Of a stretch of DNA of 64,000 bases, positions 32,887 through 45,336 are shown piece by piece. Origin of the DNA: JACCSI01 sp035575715 (lineage in GTDB: Bacteria > Acidobacteriota > Vicinamibacteria > Vicinamibacterales > UBA2999). The stretch's first letter is position 1, and every line of letters begins with the position of its first letter. The stretch covers positions 1 through 64,000 of the forward strand of contig DATLXN010000015.1 of the NCBI GenBank assembly GCA_035575715.1, in the 5' to 3' direction. The notes beneath the pieces are model-generated. The model searched no databases. It was not told where the DNA came from and saw only the letters and a list, made by a program, of their open reading frames with translations. The translations under genes and the position numbers were made by a program.

Positions 32887-33489
32887 TTGGACACCCCGGT
32901 GGAAGAATCGGAAACCGACCTTCTCGCCCGTCTCCGCACGGGTGAGGAGGCGGCCTTTGAAGACCTCGTCCGGCGCTATTCGCCGCGGCTCCTGGCCGTG
33001 GCCCGTCGCATCGTCGGCACCGAGGAAGATGCGCGCGACGTCATTCAGGATGCGTTCCTGTCGGCGTTTCGCAACCTGTCACGGTTCCATGGTGACGCCA
33101 AGTTGTCGACCTGGCTCCATCGGATTGTCGTCAACGGTGCGTTGATGAAACTGCGGACCCGCCGGCGCAAGCCTGAAGAGTCGATCGAGCCGCTGCTCCC
33201 CGCCTTCTTGTCCGATGGCCATTATGCGGAGAGGTTTTCGTCGTGGAACGAACGGGCCGATCTCAGCCTGTCGCGATCTGAGACTCGCGAGATGGTCCGC
33301 CGCCGCATCGATGAGCTGCCGGACAGCTTCCGTACCGTTCTATTGCTCCGTGACATCGAAGGTATGGACACCGAGGAGACTGCCCGATTGCTCGACACGA
33401 CGCCAAACGCAGTGAAAATTCGCCTCCACCGGGCGCGCCAGGCGCTCCGGACGCTGCTGGCGCCGCACTTCAGCCGAGGTGAGCTGTGA
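32887..33489 (+). CDS. ECF-type RNA polymerase sigma factor
   Basis: A 200-residue sigma-70 family ECF factor. Region 2 is seen as FEDLVRRYSPRLLAVARRIVGTEEDARDVIQDAFLSAFRNL (about residues 22-60) with the W-L-H-R-I motif of region 2.4 near 78. Region 4 covers about 135-190 (LPDSFRTVLLLRDIEGMDTEETARLL then the helix-turn-helix). It recognises alternative promoters in response to a signal relayed by the zinc anti-sigma encoded next. The start is uncertain: TTG 32887 (6 nt after GATAAC), or GTG 32899. Its stop overlaps the anti-sigma GTG by 4 nt. Confidence 0.9.
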   Translation: MDTPVEESETDLLARLRTGEEAAFEDLVRRYSPRLLAVARRIVGTEEDARDVIQDAFLSAFRNLSRFHGDAKLSTWLHRIVVNGALMKLRTRRRKPEESIEPLLPAFLSDGHYAERFSSWNERADLSLSRSETREMVRRRIDELPDSFRTVLLLRDIEGMDTEETARLLDTTPNAVKIRLHRARQALRTLLAPHFSRGEL

Positions 33490-33731
33490 CGTGTCGTGAA
33501 TGCGACGAATTCCTGTCTGACTATCTCGCCGGCGAATTGCCTGCCGAGGTGGTGACTACTTTCGAAACGCACCTGTCGCGTTGCCGCAACTGCGTGACCT
33601 ACATGGAGCAATACCGCGAGACGATTCTCGCCGGCAAGCGCGCGTGTGAAGCGGGCGCCGCTGATGCGCCGCCGGAGATGCCAGAAGAATTGATTCGCGC
33701 GATCCTCGCCGCCCGCAAAACTATTCAGTGA
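33486..33731 (+). CDS. Soluble zinc-binding anti-sigma factor (ZAS, zf-HC2)
   Basis: An 81-residue protein with the ZAS motif H-x3-C-x2-C, seen as HLSRCRNC (about residues 29-36), and an upstream Cys pair (CRECDEFL). There is no transmembrane segment, so it is a cytoplasmic, probably redox- or metal-responsive anti-sigma. GTGA overlap with the sigma gene implies matched synthesis. A palindromic 7-bp-period array lies directly after the stop. Confidence 0.85.
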   Translation: MTCRECDEFLSDYLAGELPAEVVTTFETHLSRCRNCVTYMEQYRETILAGKRACEAGAADAPPEMPEELIRAILAARKTIQ

Positions 33732-33732
33732 G

Positions 33733-33780
33733 TTGGTGATTGGCGATTGAGTGGTTGCCTTGGGTGATCCCAATCACCAA
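33733..33780. repeat. 7-bp-period array closing into an 11-bp inverted repeat
   Basis: Units TTGGTGA, TTGGCGA, TTGAGTG, GTTGCCT, TGGGTGA, TCCCAAT, CACCAAT in phase. The ends TTGGTGATTGG (33733-33743) and CCAATCACCAA (33770-33780) are perfect complements, enclosing 26 nt. It fills the whole gap between the converging anti-sigma and PQQ-propeller genes and may terminate transcription from both sides. Confidence 0.8.
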
Positions 33781-35127
33781 TTACTTCACCGCCACCAGGT
33801 GACCGCGCGTGCGGAAGAACATCATGCCTTCTGAGATGGCCGGCGTCGCCATCGCCACCTCGCCGAGCGGATTCACCGCGATCTGCTCGAACGTCGTGCC
33901 CGCCTTGATCACATACACGTCGCCTTCTTCGCTGGTGTAATAGATTCGCCCGTTCGACGCGACCGGTGATGCGCTGAAACCGGTGCGGCCGTCGGCCAGC
34001 CGGGTCTGGTAGTGGCGCTGACCGGTCTTGGCGTCGAACACACTCAGTACCCCATTGTCGCGACACACATAGAGCAAGTCGCCGTAGACGATCGGGGTCT
34101 GCATGTAGCCGCCGTCGCGCGGAAAGCTCCACGCGACATGGGCATTGGACGTCTCCCCTTCTTTCAGCGAGATGTCCCCGGTTGCGGACGGACGCACCGC
34201 GAAAATTGGCGCCATCTTGCCGTGGGCGTTGGTGATGAAGATCAAGCCGTGGGCGGCAATCGGCGTCGGCACCGGGATATCGCCGCCGCCAGTCATGCGC
34301 CAGAGTTCTTTGCCGGTCGCAAGGTCGTAGCCGCCGATGTGTTTCCAGCCGTTGACGACCACTTGCGCGCGGCCGTCGGCGTCGTGCACTGCCGGCGTAC
34401 TCCAGGTCGGCACATCGTTGCGCACAGTGCGCCACAGTTCGCGGCCGGTCTTGAGATCCAGCGCCCCGACAAAGGACCCCTTCTGGACGTCGACCTGGAT
34501 GATCACGCGGTCGCCGTGAATGATCGGCGAACTGGCAAACCCCCACTGCGCCTCCGGGACCATGAAGAAACCAGAGTCGAGCAGGCCGAAATCCTTCTTC
34601 CAGACCTCCCTGCCCTTCATGTCGTACGCGTAGAGACCCTCGGAGCCGAAGAAGGCGACGATGAAGCGTCCATCAGTCGCCAGCGTCGAACTGGCATGGG
34701 TCGACTTGGTGTGGCGTTTCACCTTGGGCACCCCGCTGTGCGCGGTCTGTTCCCACAGCTGCCGCCCGGTGCCCTTGTCGTAACAGGCGACCAGCCAACG
34801 GTGGACGGTGGTATCGATCACCGAGGTGATGTCGCCGTAGAGGCCGACTTTGAGTTCGGGAGACGGGGTGCCGCTGACTGCGCTTGAGGTGCAGACCTGA
34901 TTGCCCCAGATGATCGGACTGGAATGGGCGAGGCCGGCGACCGGTACCCGCCACCGCACGTTCTTCCCCGCCGGCACGTCCCACGCCGTCGGTGTCGGTG
35001 TGCCCTCGGCGACGCCGCTGGCTCCTGGCCCACGAAAGGTGGGCCAGTCGATGCCGGGGCGAGGGGTGTCGGCGTGCAGGAGGGAAACGATGCCAAGTGT
35101 AACCGCGACGAGAAAGTACCTACCCAT
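33781..35127 (-). CDS. Secreted PQQ-like beta-propeller protein
   Basis: A 448-residue exported protein. A short signal peptide (residues 3-19) ends at LLHADTPRPGIDWP. WPTFRGPGASGVAEG is the usual opening of this family. Repeated blades with the pattern GKELWRMTGG, GRELWRT, YDKGTGRQLWEQT and KTGQRHYQ mark PQQ/quinoprotein-type repeats over the whole length. It has no visible catalytic residues for PQQ-alcohol dehydrogenase, so it is best seen as a periplasmic propeller of unknown ligand. GGAG lies 8 nt before the ATG. Confidence 0.85.
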   Translation of the reverse strand: MGRYFLVAVTLGIVSLLHADTPRPGIDWPTFRGPGASGVAEGTPTPTAWDVPAGKNVRWRVPVAGLAHSSPIIWGNQVCTSSAVSGTPSPELKVGLYGDITSVIDTTVHRWLVACYDKGTGRQLWEQTAHSGVPKVKRHTKSTHASSTLATDGRFIVAFFGSEGLYAYDMKGREVWKKDFGLLDSGFFMVPEAQWGFASSPIIHGDRVIIQVDVQKGSFVGALDLKTGRELWRTVRNDVPTWSTPAVHDADGRAQVVVNGWKHIGGYDLATGKELWRMTGGGDIPVPTPIAAHGLIFITNAHGKMAPIFAVRPSATGDISLKEGETSNAHVAWSFPRDGGYMQTPIVYGDLLYVCRDNGVLSVFDAKTGQRHYQTRLADGRTGFSASPVASNGRIYYTSEEGDVYVIKAGTTFEQIAVNPLGEVAMATPAISEGMMFFRTRGHLVAVK

Positions 35128-35228
35128 CGGCTACTCCACACCCGTACGGTGCGCAGAAGCACGGAAGCACAGAATTAATTAGTCACATTCCGTGATTCCG
35201 CGTTTCGGTGCGACGTCCGTTGTTCTGA

Positions 35229-36734
35229 CTAGTTCGGGACCTGCAATTCCGGCATCGGCGCCGTCACGAAGAACCTGCGGGTCGGGACCAGCAGCATCCG
35301 CGCCATGTGGTGTGCGCGGCTGACCCGCGCACTGTCGGTGGCGATGCCGGTGTTGGCGTACATCTGCCGATAGAGCTTCGAGATCAACATGAACGCGACG
35401 CGGCCTTTGACGTTCGGGACCACTTTGGAACGCTTCCAGATATTGGGCAGGCTGTAGAACTGGTCCCACACGCCCTGCGTGCGGTCGCGAATTTCGTCGG
35501 CGCCCATCACCGGGTGCGGCGAGTAGACCTTCGGACGCTGCGCCTGCGGAATCAGCCAGTGACGGGTCAGCGGAATCCCGCCGATGCGTGTTTGGTCTGA
35601 CGCCATGTTCTCTTCCCAGCGTTCGAAGTCGACCGTGCCAGGAAAGGGCGTCAGCATCACAAATTGCGCGAACGTCACACCAGCGCGTTGCGCCAAGGCC
35701 GCAGTCGCATCGAACGTTGCGGGACGATCCGACGGCAGACCGAAGATGAACGAGCCGAGCACGTGGACGCCGTTGTCGCGGAATGACCGGAGCCGATCGA
35801 CCAACTCTTCGCCGGCGTAGTTGAAGTCCTTATAGACGTCCTTCAGCCCTTCGGGCGTCACCGACTCGACGCCGACCAGCGCGCCCTTGATATTGGCCTT
35901 CTTCATGGCGGCGAGGAATTCTGGGTCCTCGGCAGCTTCCATGGTGATCTGCGTGAAGAAGATCATGTCCTTGGGCAGCTTGGCCAAACGGGCCATCAAC
36001 TCGAACCGCTCGGCGCGGATCGCCTTGAGATTGTTGAGTGTCGTTTTGTCTTCGCGCCGGTCGGCCATCCGCAGATCATTGAGCGCGACCGGATAGAAAT
36101 TGTCGTCGGCCAGGGCAATGAAACGGAATCCTTTGCGGCGCAGTTCCACGATCTCTTCGATCACCGCGTCGCTGCTACGGACGCGTGGCTTCTGGCCGTC
36201 GGTGCGCCACACCGAACAGAATGAACAGTGCTTGGGGCAGCCACGCACCGTCTGAACTGAGGCCCACATGTAGCGGTCCTCCGGCAGCAAGTCCCATCGC
36301 GCTTTCAGCATCGCGCCGCCGTCGATCTTGCCGCCGTCATAGATCGGCTGGTGATCGCCGGTGAGCACCGCCTTGATCGCAAACGGCCAGATCCGGTCGC
36401 CGTCGCCTTTGACCACACTGTCGGCGTTGCCGAGGTCGAGCGCTTCTTGCGGATACAACGTCGCGTGAATGCCGCCGAAGATCACTTTGGCACCGCGCTC
36501 GCGCGCCAGCGTGCCGACTTCATAGCCACGCAGCGCGTTGCCGCTGTGGATGCCGATGCCCACCACGTCGCCCGCGGCAATCGTCTCCGGATTCAGTTGT
36601 TCAAGGGTTTCATCGACGATCACCGGATCGCCGTATTCGCTGGGCGTCGCTGCGGCCAATACATACAACCAACGCGGCGTGATGACAGCGATGCCGAAGG
36701 CCAGGTGACTGGGATTAATGAGATGAACGCGCAC
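35229..36734 (-). CDS. B12-binding domain radical SAM enzyme
   Basis: A 501-residue enzyme. The N-terminal cobalamin-binding-like domain covers about residues 1-140 (GDVVGIGIHSGNALRGYE, KVIFGGIHATLYPQEAL). A radical SAM core follows, with the 4Fe-4S ligands in VRGCPKHCSFCSV (CxxxCxxC, near residue 170) and GVESVTPEGLKDVYKDFN further on. The reaction is unknown; relatives methylate or rearrange unactivated carbons in lipids and natural products. The start is GTG 36734, 5 nt after TAAGCT, or TTG 36740 two codons earlier. It appears monocistronic. Confidence 0.87.
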   Translation of the reverse strand: MRVHLINPSHLAFGIAVITPRWLYVLAAATPSEYGDPVIVDETLEQLNPETIAAGDVVGIGIHSGNALRGYEVGTLARERGAKVIFGGIHATLYPQEALDLGNADSVVKGDGDRIWPFAIKAVLTGDHQPIYDGGKIDGGAMLKARWDLLPEDRYMWASVQTVRGCPKHCSFCSVWRTDGQKPRVRSSDAVIEEIVELRRKGFRFIALADDNFYPVALNDLRMADRREDKTTLNNLKAIRAERFELMARLAKLPKDMIFFTQITMEAAEDPEFLAAMKKANIKGALVGVESVTPEGLKDVYKDFNYAGEELVDRLRSFRDNGVHVLGSFIFGLPSDRPATFDATAALAQRAGVTFAQFVMLTPFPGTVDFERWEENMASDQTRIGGIPLTRHWLIPQAQRPKVYSPHPVMGADEIRDRTQGVWDQFYSLPNIWKRSKVVPNVKGRVAFMLISKLYRQMYANTGIATDSARVSRAHHMARMLLVPTRRFFVTAPMPELQVPN

Positions 36735-36739
36735 GCCCA

Positions 36740-36745
36740 AGCTTA
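36740..36745 (-). promoter_or_regulatory. Possible -10 element (TAAGCT) for the radical SAM gene
   Basis: On the minus strand TAAGCT overlaps the TTG at 36740 and ends 5 nt before the GTG at 36734. Confidence 0.35.
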
Positions 36746-36771
36746 ACCGCTTTTGAGGGTTTGCGCGGAAT

Positions 36772-37518
36772 TCAGCGGTCTGATTTCGGCTGGAGCAGGT
36801 CGGTCACTTCGTCGCCCGAATCATCGCTCGCGACCGGGCCAGACCGCCGCGCGTACCACAGCGAAATTCCGAAAATCACCACAATCAGTCCCAGCGAGAT
36901 CCACTTGGGAATCACAAAATGCAGGACCCCAATATTGTGGAGGTATTCCGCGAGCAACTTGAGTCCGACCCAGGCAATGATCACAAAGGCGCCGTCGACC
37001 AGCGCCGGATACCGCGTCACCAGCGCCAGCAGCTGCCCGATCACCAGCCGCATGGCGATGATGCCGAGCACGCCGCCGGTCACAATCACCCACAGCTTGT
37101 TGGACATCGCCACCGCGACGAGGATCGAATCGACGGCGAAGACGACATCGGTCAACTCGACCTTCACCACGGTGGCCCAGAAGGCCGACATGCCCAGCCA
37201 GGGTCGCGCCGGCTTGGCGCCGCGCCGTTCCGCCGCGTCACCGTGACTGAAAAAGTGCTGATACGGCAGGTAGAGCAGGTAAATCGCACCGAGCAGCTGC
37301 ACCCACAGGACCTGGATCATGTAGGCAGCGAACACGGTTGCCGTGATCCGGAAGGCGAAGGCGCCGAGGATGCCGTAGCGCAGCGCTTTTTGTTGCTGAT
37401 GGCGCGGCAGCCCCAGTACCAAAACGGCCAGCACCATGGCGTTGTCAGCGCTCAGCAGCCCTTCGAGCGCGACCAGGAGTCCAACCGTGACGAGATCTGT
37501 AGCCTGAACGTCAAACAC
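36772..37518 (-). CDS. TerC/Alx-family membrane protein
   Basis: A 248-residue TerC family protein with seven or eight helices. The conserved acidic motifs are EGLLSADNAMVLAVLVLG (residues about 16-33) and KVELTDVVFAVDSILV (near 128-143), whose Glu and Asp residues are implicated in metal ion handling. The family exports manganese or helps load metalloenzymes during secretion. The GTG at 37518 follows TATACT by 9 nt. A longer frame to 37692 overlaps hspR on the other strand and is rejected. Confidence 0.9.
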   Translation of the reverse strand: MFDVQATDLVTVGLLVALEGLLSADNAMVLAVLVLGLPRHQQQKALRYGILGAFAFRITATVFAAYMIQVLWVQLLGAIYLLYLPYQHFFSHGDAAERRGAKPARPWLGMSAFWATVVKVELTDVVFAVDSILVAVAMSNKLWVIVTGGVLGIIAMRLVIGQLLALVTRYPALVDGAFVIIAWVGLKLLAEYLHNIGVLHFVIPKWISLGLIVVIFGISLWYARRSGPVASDDSGDEVTDLLQPKSDR

Positions 37519-37527
37519 GCGTCGTCC

Positions 37528-37533
37528 AGTATA
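37528..37533 (-). promoter_or_regulatory. TATACT -10 element, leaderless start of terC-like gene
   Basis: On the minus strand TATACT ends 9 nt before the GTG at 37518. Confidence 0.5.
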
Positions 37534-37585
37534 GCGACAGTCGCTCCGCCGCCGGCCGGCGACCTCATCCGTGTAGTGTCTACCG

Positions 37586-37629
37586 CTTGACACAGTCCGT
37601 ATCAAGTCAAATACTTGAGATGTGTCAAG
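37586..37629 (+). promoter_or_regulatory. HspR operator (HAIR-like inverted repeats) over the heat-shock promoter
   Basis: CTTGA (37586-37590) and TCAAG (37602-37606) are separated by 11 nt, exactly the arm spacing of the HAIR element bound by HspR. A second CTTGA-N6-TCAAG lies at 37614-37629. They overlap a promoter: TTGACA (37587-37592), 17-bp spacer, AATACT (37610-37615). Transcription would start near 37622, 17 nt before the hspR GTG. Repressor bound here would block RNA polymerase, giving autoregulation of the hspR-cbpA-clpB-ftsH unit. Confidence 0.75.
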
Positions 37630-37638
37630 GCGGCGGTC

Positions 37639-37977
37639 GTGACGGACGAACTGATCTTCATCTCGACGGCTGCTCGCATGCTCGGCATGCACCCGCAGAC
37701 GCTGCGCAAGTACGAGCGGCTGGGCCTGGTCCGCCCGTCGCGGACCATCGGCAGCATGCGGCTCTATTCACGCGACGAAATCGAGCGGCTCCGGTTCATC
37801 AAACGTCTGGTCGACGACCTGGGCATCAACCTCGCGGGCGTGCACCAGCTGCTCGAGATTGCCGAAGTCATGCGCCGCATCCAGCCGCTGATGCGCGATG
37901 AGCAGCTGTCGCGCAACGACGGCCGACGACGTCTGGTACGCGAGATCGGCAAGCTCAATCAGTTGTTGGGCATTTAA
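37639..37977 (+). CDS. hspR: MerR-family heat-shock repressor HspR
   Basis: A 112-residue MerR-type regulator. The winged helix-turn-helix reads ISTAARMLGMHPQTLRKYERLGLVRPSRT (residues 8-36), the diagnostic HspR form, followed by the GSMRLYSRDEIERLRFIKRLVDDLGINLAGV wing and linker. HspR represses chaperone genes and is usually relieved by titration of DnaK or another chaperone. The GTG at 37639 is preferred; the codons before it lie in the operator. The cbpA gene follows after 3 nt. Confidence 0.9.
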   Translation: MTDELIFISTAARMLGMHPQTLRKYERLGLVRPSRTIGSMRLYSRDEIERLRFIKRLVDDLGINLAGVHQLLEIAEVMRRIQPLMRDEQLSRNDGRRRLVREIGKLNQLLGI

Positions 37978-37980
37978 GCG

Positions 37981-38976
37981 ATGGATTTCAAGGACTACTA
38001 CTCCACCCTCGGGATCGGCAAAAGCGCCACCGACAAGGAGATCAAGCAGGCATTCCGCAAGTTGGCACGCAAGTTTCACCCCGACGTCAACCCGGGCGAC
38101 AAGGCGGCGGAAGCACGTTTCAAGGAGATTAACGAAGCCAACGAAGTGTTGTCCGACCCAGCCAAACGCAAGAAGTACGACGAGCTCGGTGCGAACTGGC
38201 GGATGTACGAGCAGGCGCGACAGCAAGGGCGGCCCGGTCCCGGCCATCCCTTCGGTGGCGCCTGGGGCGCGCCGGGCGGCGCCGGCGGTTTCCAGGGCAT
38301 GAGCGAAGAGGATGTCGCCCAGATGTTCGGCGGCGACGACGGGCCGTTCTCCGATTTCTTCCGCACGTTTTTTGGCGGCGCCGGAGAAGGGGCATCCGCC
38401 GGAGGCGAACGGCGCACGCGGTCTCGCGCCCCGCGCAGCGCCAAGGGTCGTGACGTCGAACACGAGCTCGAACTCGATCTCGAAGATGCCCTACAGGGCA
38501 CGGTTCAGAGACTCGCGATTCGCCATGGCGGCGAGGCCCGGACAGTCGAAGTACGCATCCCGGCCGGTGTCACCGACGGGTCGCGGGTCCGCGTGTCTGG
38601 CGAAGGTGAGCGCGGCGGCGGCAGCGGCGCCAGCGGCGATCTCTATCTGCGCGTGCGCCTGCGGGCTCACGGGACCTTCGAGCGCAAAGGCCGCGATCTC
38701 TACGTCAAAGTGCGCGTGCCGATCACGACCGCGGTCCTCGGCGGCGAGGTCGATGTGCCGACCCTGCCTGGCAGGTCACTGCGCTTGAAGGTGCCGCAGA
38801 CGACACAGAACGGTCAGCTCTTCCGACTGCGCGGGCACGGCCTGCCGAAGGCCGGCGCGGCCGCTGGCGAAGACACCGGCGATCTCTACGCGACCGTTGA
38901 TATCGGCGTGCCGCAGACGCTCTCCGATGAACAGAAGAAGCACTACGAGGCACTCGCGGAACTGGACAAGAAATGA
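37981..38976 (+). CDS. cbpA: J-domain co-chaperone, DnaJ/CbpA type
   Basis: A 331-residue type II J protein. The J domain (residues 1-66) has the HPD motif in FHPDVNPGD. A Gly/Phe-rich linker follows (near 80-130). Two C-terminal substrate-binding barrels (GRDVEHELELDLEDALQGT and DLYVKVRVPITTAVLGGEVDVPTL) come next, with no Cys-rich zinc domain. It delivers substrates to DnaK and stimulates its ATPase. It is the second gene of the HspR operon, and its stop overlaps the clpB ATG by 4 nt. Confidence 0.92.
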   Translation: MDFKDYYSTLGIGKSATDKEIKQAFRKLARKFHPDVNPGDKAAEARFKEINEANEVLSDPAKRKKYDELGANWRMYEQARQQGRPGPGHPFGGAWGAPGGAGGFQGMSEEDVAQMFGGDDGPFSDFFRTFFGGAGEGASAGGERRTRSRAPRSAKGRDVEHELELDLEDALQGTVQRLAIRHGGEARTVEVRIPAGVTDGSRVRVSGEGERGGGSGASGDLYLRVRLRAHGTFERKGRDLYVKVRVPITTAVLGGEVDVPTLPGRSLRLKVPQTTQNGQLFRLRGHGLPKAGAAAGEDTGDLYATVDIGVPQTLSDEQKKHYEALAELDKK

Positions 38977-41577
38977 ATCTGAACAAATTCACCGAGAAGG
39001 CTCAGGAAGCGATTCTTGCGGCGCCGCAACTGGCGTCCGACGCCAATCATGCGCAGGTCGAGCCCGAGCATTTGCTGGTGAGCTTAGTCGAGCAGCGTGA
39101 CGGTGTGGTGCCGACGGTGCTGCAGAAGTTGAACGCCGACCCTGCAGGCGCAGCCAGCACGCTGCGCGAGCACCTGGCCAAGCAGTCCAAAGCCTACGGC
39201 GGCGCCGACGCGCACTTCTCGCCCCGCCTCCGCGTGGTAATGGACGCGGCACAGGCCGAAGCGCGGACGATGCAGGATGAGTTCGTCAGCACCGAGCACT
39301 TGCTGCTGGGGATCCTCAGCGAGAGCGGCCGCGTCACCAGCGTCGAGACGCTCAAGCAACGTGGTGTGACGCGCCAGACGGTGCTCGAGGCCTTGACCGC
39401 GATCCGGGGCAACCAGCGGGTCACTGACCAGAATCCAGAGAACAAGTATCAGGCGCTCGAGCGCTATGGCCGCGACCTCACCGAACTCGCCCGCCGTGGC
39501 AAGCTCGATCCGGTGATCGGCCGCGACGAAGAGGTGCGCCGCGTGATCCAGGTCCTGTCGCGACGCACCAAGAACAATCCGGTATTAATCGGTGAGCCGG
39601 GTGTCGGCAAGACCGCGATTGTCGAGGGCCTCGCCCAGCGCATCGTGCGCGGCGACGTGCCTGAGGGCCTCAAGAACAAGAAAATTGTCGGTCTCGACAT
39701 GGGCGCGTTGATCGCCGGCGCCAAGTATCGCGGTGAGTTCGAGGAGCGCCTGAAAGCGGTCTTGAAAGAGATCCTCGAGGCCGAAGGTCAGATCGTCCTG
39801 TTCATCGACGAACTGCACACCGTGGTCGGGGCCGGCGCCTCCGAAGGCTCACTCGACGCGTCGAACATGCTCAAACCGATGCTCGCCCGTGGCGAACTGC
39901 ACACCATCGGCGCGACCACTCTCGACGAGTACCGTAAACACATCGAAAAAGATGCGGCGCTCGAGCGGCGCTTTCAACCGGTCATCGTCGGTGAGCCGAC
40001 CGTCGAAGACACGATCAGCATTCTGCGCGGTCTGCGCGAGCGTTACGAGGTCCATCACGGCGTTAAGTTGAAGGATGCCGCGCTGGTCGCGGCAGCGCTG
40101 CTGTCGCAGCGTTACATCACCGATCGCTTCCTGCCCGATAAGGCGATCGACCTGGTCGACGAAGCGGCGTCACGGCTGCGCATGGAAATTGATTCGATGC
40201 CGGTTGAACTCGACGAAGTGCAGCGTCGCATCATGCAGCTCGAGATCGAGCGCGAAGCCCTGCGCAAGGAAACCGATCGGCCATCACAGGACCGACTCGG
40301 CAAGCTCGAGAAAGACCTTGCCGACTTCAAGGAACGACAGTCTCAGCTGCGTTCCCATTGGGAGCAGGAAAAAGGAGCCATCCAGAAGGGCCGAGAGCTC
40401 AAGGAACAACTCGAGCAGGTGCGACTGGAAGTTGAACAGGCCCAGCGCGGCGGTGATTATCAGAAGGCATCCGAGCTGCAGTACGGGCGCGTGCCGGAGC
40501 TGGAAAGCCAGATCAAGGAACAGGAGTCACGGCTCGCCTCCTTGCAGCAAACCCAGCGCATGCTCAAAGAAGAAGTCGACGAAGAAGACATCGCCGAAGT
40601 GGTCGGCAAGTGGACCGGGATTCCAGTGAGCCGGCTGATGGAAGGTGAAATCCAGAAGCTGCTCCGGATGGAAGAGCGTCTCCACGAGCGCGTCATTGGT
40701 CAGGACGAAGCGATTGTGGCGGTCGCCAACGCCATTCGGCGGGCGCGCGCTGGCTTGCAGGATCCCCACCGCCCGCTCGGTTCGTTCATCTTCCTGGGGC
40801 CGACCGGTGTCGGCAAGACCGAACTCGCGCGCGCACTTGCCGAGTTTCTGTTCGACGACGAGCACGCGATGATCCGCATCGACATGTCGGAGTATCAGGA
40901 AAAGCACACCGTGTCGCGGCTGATGGGTGCGCCGCCGGGCTACATCGGCTACGACGAGGCCGGGCAGTTAACCGAAGCGGTGCGGCGACGTCCCTACTCC
41001 GTGGTGCTCTTTGACGAGATTGAAAAGGCGCACCCGGAAGTCCTGAACGTGATGCTGCAATTGCTGGACGATGGCCGGTTGACCGACAGCAAAGGGCGCA
41101 CCGTCGACTTCAAGAACACCGTGGTGATCATGACGTCGAATATCGGCAGCCATCACATTGCCGAAACCGCCGGGAATGACAGCGAGGAATTGAGCGACGG
41201 CGTGCGTCAGGGCGTGACTGACACCCTGCGCCAGCACTTCCGGCCGGAGTTCCTGAACCGCATCGACGAGATCATCTTCTTCCACGCGCTGTCGCGCGGC
41301 CACCTGAAGTCGATTATCGATATCCAGTTGCGCGGCCTGGTGAAGCGCCTGGCCGACCGGAAGATTGCGGTCGAGCTCACCGACCGGGCCAAGGAATTGC
41401 TCGTGCAGGAGGGGTATGATCCGATCTATGGCGCTCGTCCGTTGAAGCGGACGATTCAGAAGCGGGTTCTCGATCCGCTGGCTGTCGGCGTTCTACAAGG
41501 CGATTTCGCCGAAGGCGATCGCGTCGTCGTTGATGTCGGTCCTGACGGACTGGCGTTCACGAAAAACGAGGTAACTG

Positions 41578-41585
<8 letters not shown>
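38973..41585 (+). CDS. clpB: ATP-dependent disaggregase ClpB
   Basis: An 870-residue Hsp100 protein. The N-domain covers residues 1-145. AAA1 has Walker A GEPGVGKT (near 205). The coiled-coil M domain (about 400-530) is rich in Glu, Lys and Gln. AAA2 has Walker A GPTGVGKTE (near 610) and Walker B VVLFDEIEKAH. It lacks ClpP-interacting tripeptides, as expected for ClpB. With DnaK and the J protein it dissolves aggregates after heat stress. It is coupled to cbpA by an ATGA overlap and to ftsH by an 8-nt overlap. Confidence 0.96.
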
Positions 41586-43449
<1,864 letters not shown>

Positions 43450-43476
43450 ACAAGCGGCGTCGGTCCAGCCTTGTTC

Positions 43477-43734
43477 TTACGTCGCCGGACCATCCTTCTT
43501 GACGTCGTCGGCCGGGCGATCCTGCGCTTCGGGGCCAAGCGCCGCTTCAGCGGCCTGGAAGCCCATTCGCGAATGGGCACCGTCGCAAAACGGCTTCTTC
43601 AGTGAGTGCCCGCAGCGGCACAACGCGAACGGCCGTTTCGCCAACGGGTATGGATTGCCATTCCAGTCGACCAACGTGACATCGTCGCCCTCGACGAGGA
43701 GTGAGCCATTCTGCCGAACTTTAATATTTGCCAT
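43477..43734 (-). CDS. CDGSH-type iron-sulfur protein
   Basis: An 85-residue protein with the CDGSH signature C-x-C-x2-S-x3-P-x-C-D-G-x-H, seen as CRCGHSLKKPFCDGAH (about residues 39-54), which binds a redox-active 2Fe-2S cluster through three Cys and one His. The N-terminal half, with LVEGDDVTLVDWNGNPY, is a common extension in bacterial forms. The C-terminal 25 residues are polar and probably disordered. AGGAG lies 6 nt before the ATG. It converges with ftsH. Confidence 0.9.
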   Translation of the reverse strand: MANIKVRQNGSLLVEGDDVTLVDWNGNPYPLAKRPFALCRCGHSLKKPFCDGAHSRMGFQAAEAALGPEAQDRPADDVKKDGPAT

Positions 43735-43773
43735 TCAATCTCCTGCACACCCCGTTCGCCCGGCTGAGCCATC

Positions 43774-43849
43774 TCCCGATCTGATCCCCGGACCCCGATC
43801 CCCGATCCGGCGGGCAACTGATCCCTGATCCCCGCTCCCTGATCCCTGC
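43774..43849. repeat. 7-bp-period tandem array, CTGATCC family
   Basis: Units CTGATCC, CCGGACC, CCGATCC, CCGATCC, a 9-nt break, then CTGATCC, CTGATCC, CCGCTCC, CTGATCC, CTGCTCA. It separates the CDGSH gene from rho and runs up to the rho stop codon. The unit is the reverse complement of the GGGATCA array at 11951-12033. Confidence 0.88.
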
Positions 43850-45220
<1,371 letters not shown>

Positions 45221-45334
45221 GGTGCTGACCTGTGCGATGGGTGAAGTTGTGAGTGACGGCTGACGGCGGGACTGGGTCCCTCAGGCTCGTGTGACCTGGC
45301 AGGGGGAGGAACGACGAATGTGACCTGAAGTATA
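45221..45334 (-). promoter_or_regulatory. rho promoter and C-rich 5' leader (candidate autoregulatory region)
   Basis: On the minus strand TATACT (45334-45329) is a -10 candidate, giving a leader of roughly 100 nt to the ATG at 45220. The leader RNA is rich in C and poor in G (by hand, about 27 C against 11 G in the last 59 nt), as in Rho loading sites. It holds CAGGTCACA twice (forward 45319-45327 and 45290-45298) and CAGGTCA once more near the start codon. Confidence 0.45.
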
Positions 45335-45336
45335 TA

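Noticed and set aside
35140..35228. Further short-period repeat (GAAGCAC, ATTCCG copies) before the PQQ-propeller gene
   Set aside because: Copies are spaced by about 8 nt and too few to separate from chance.
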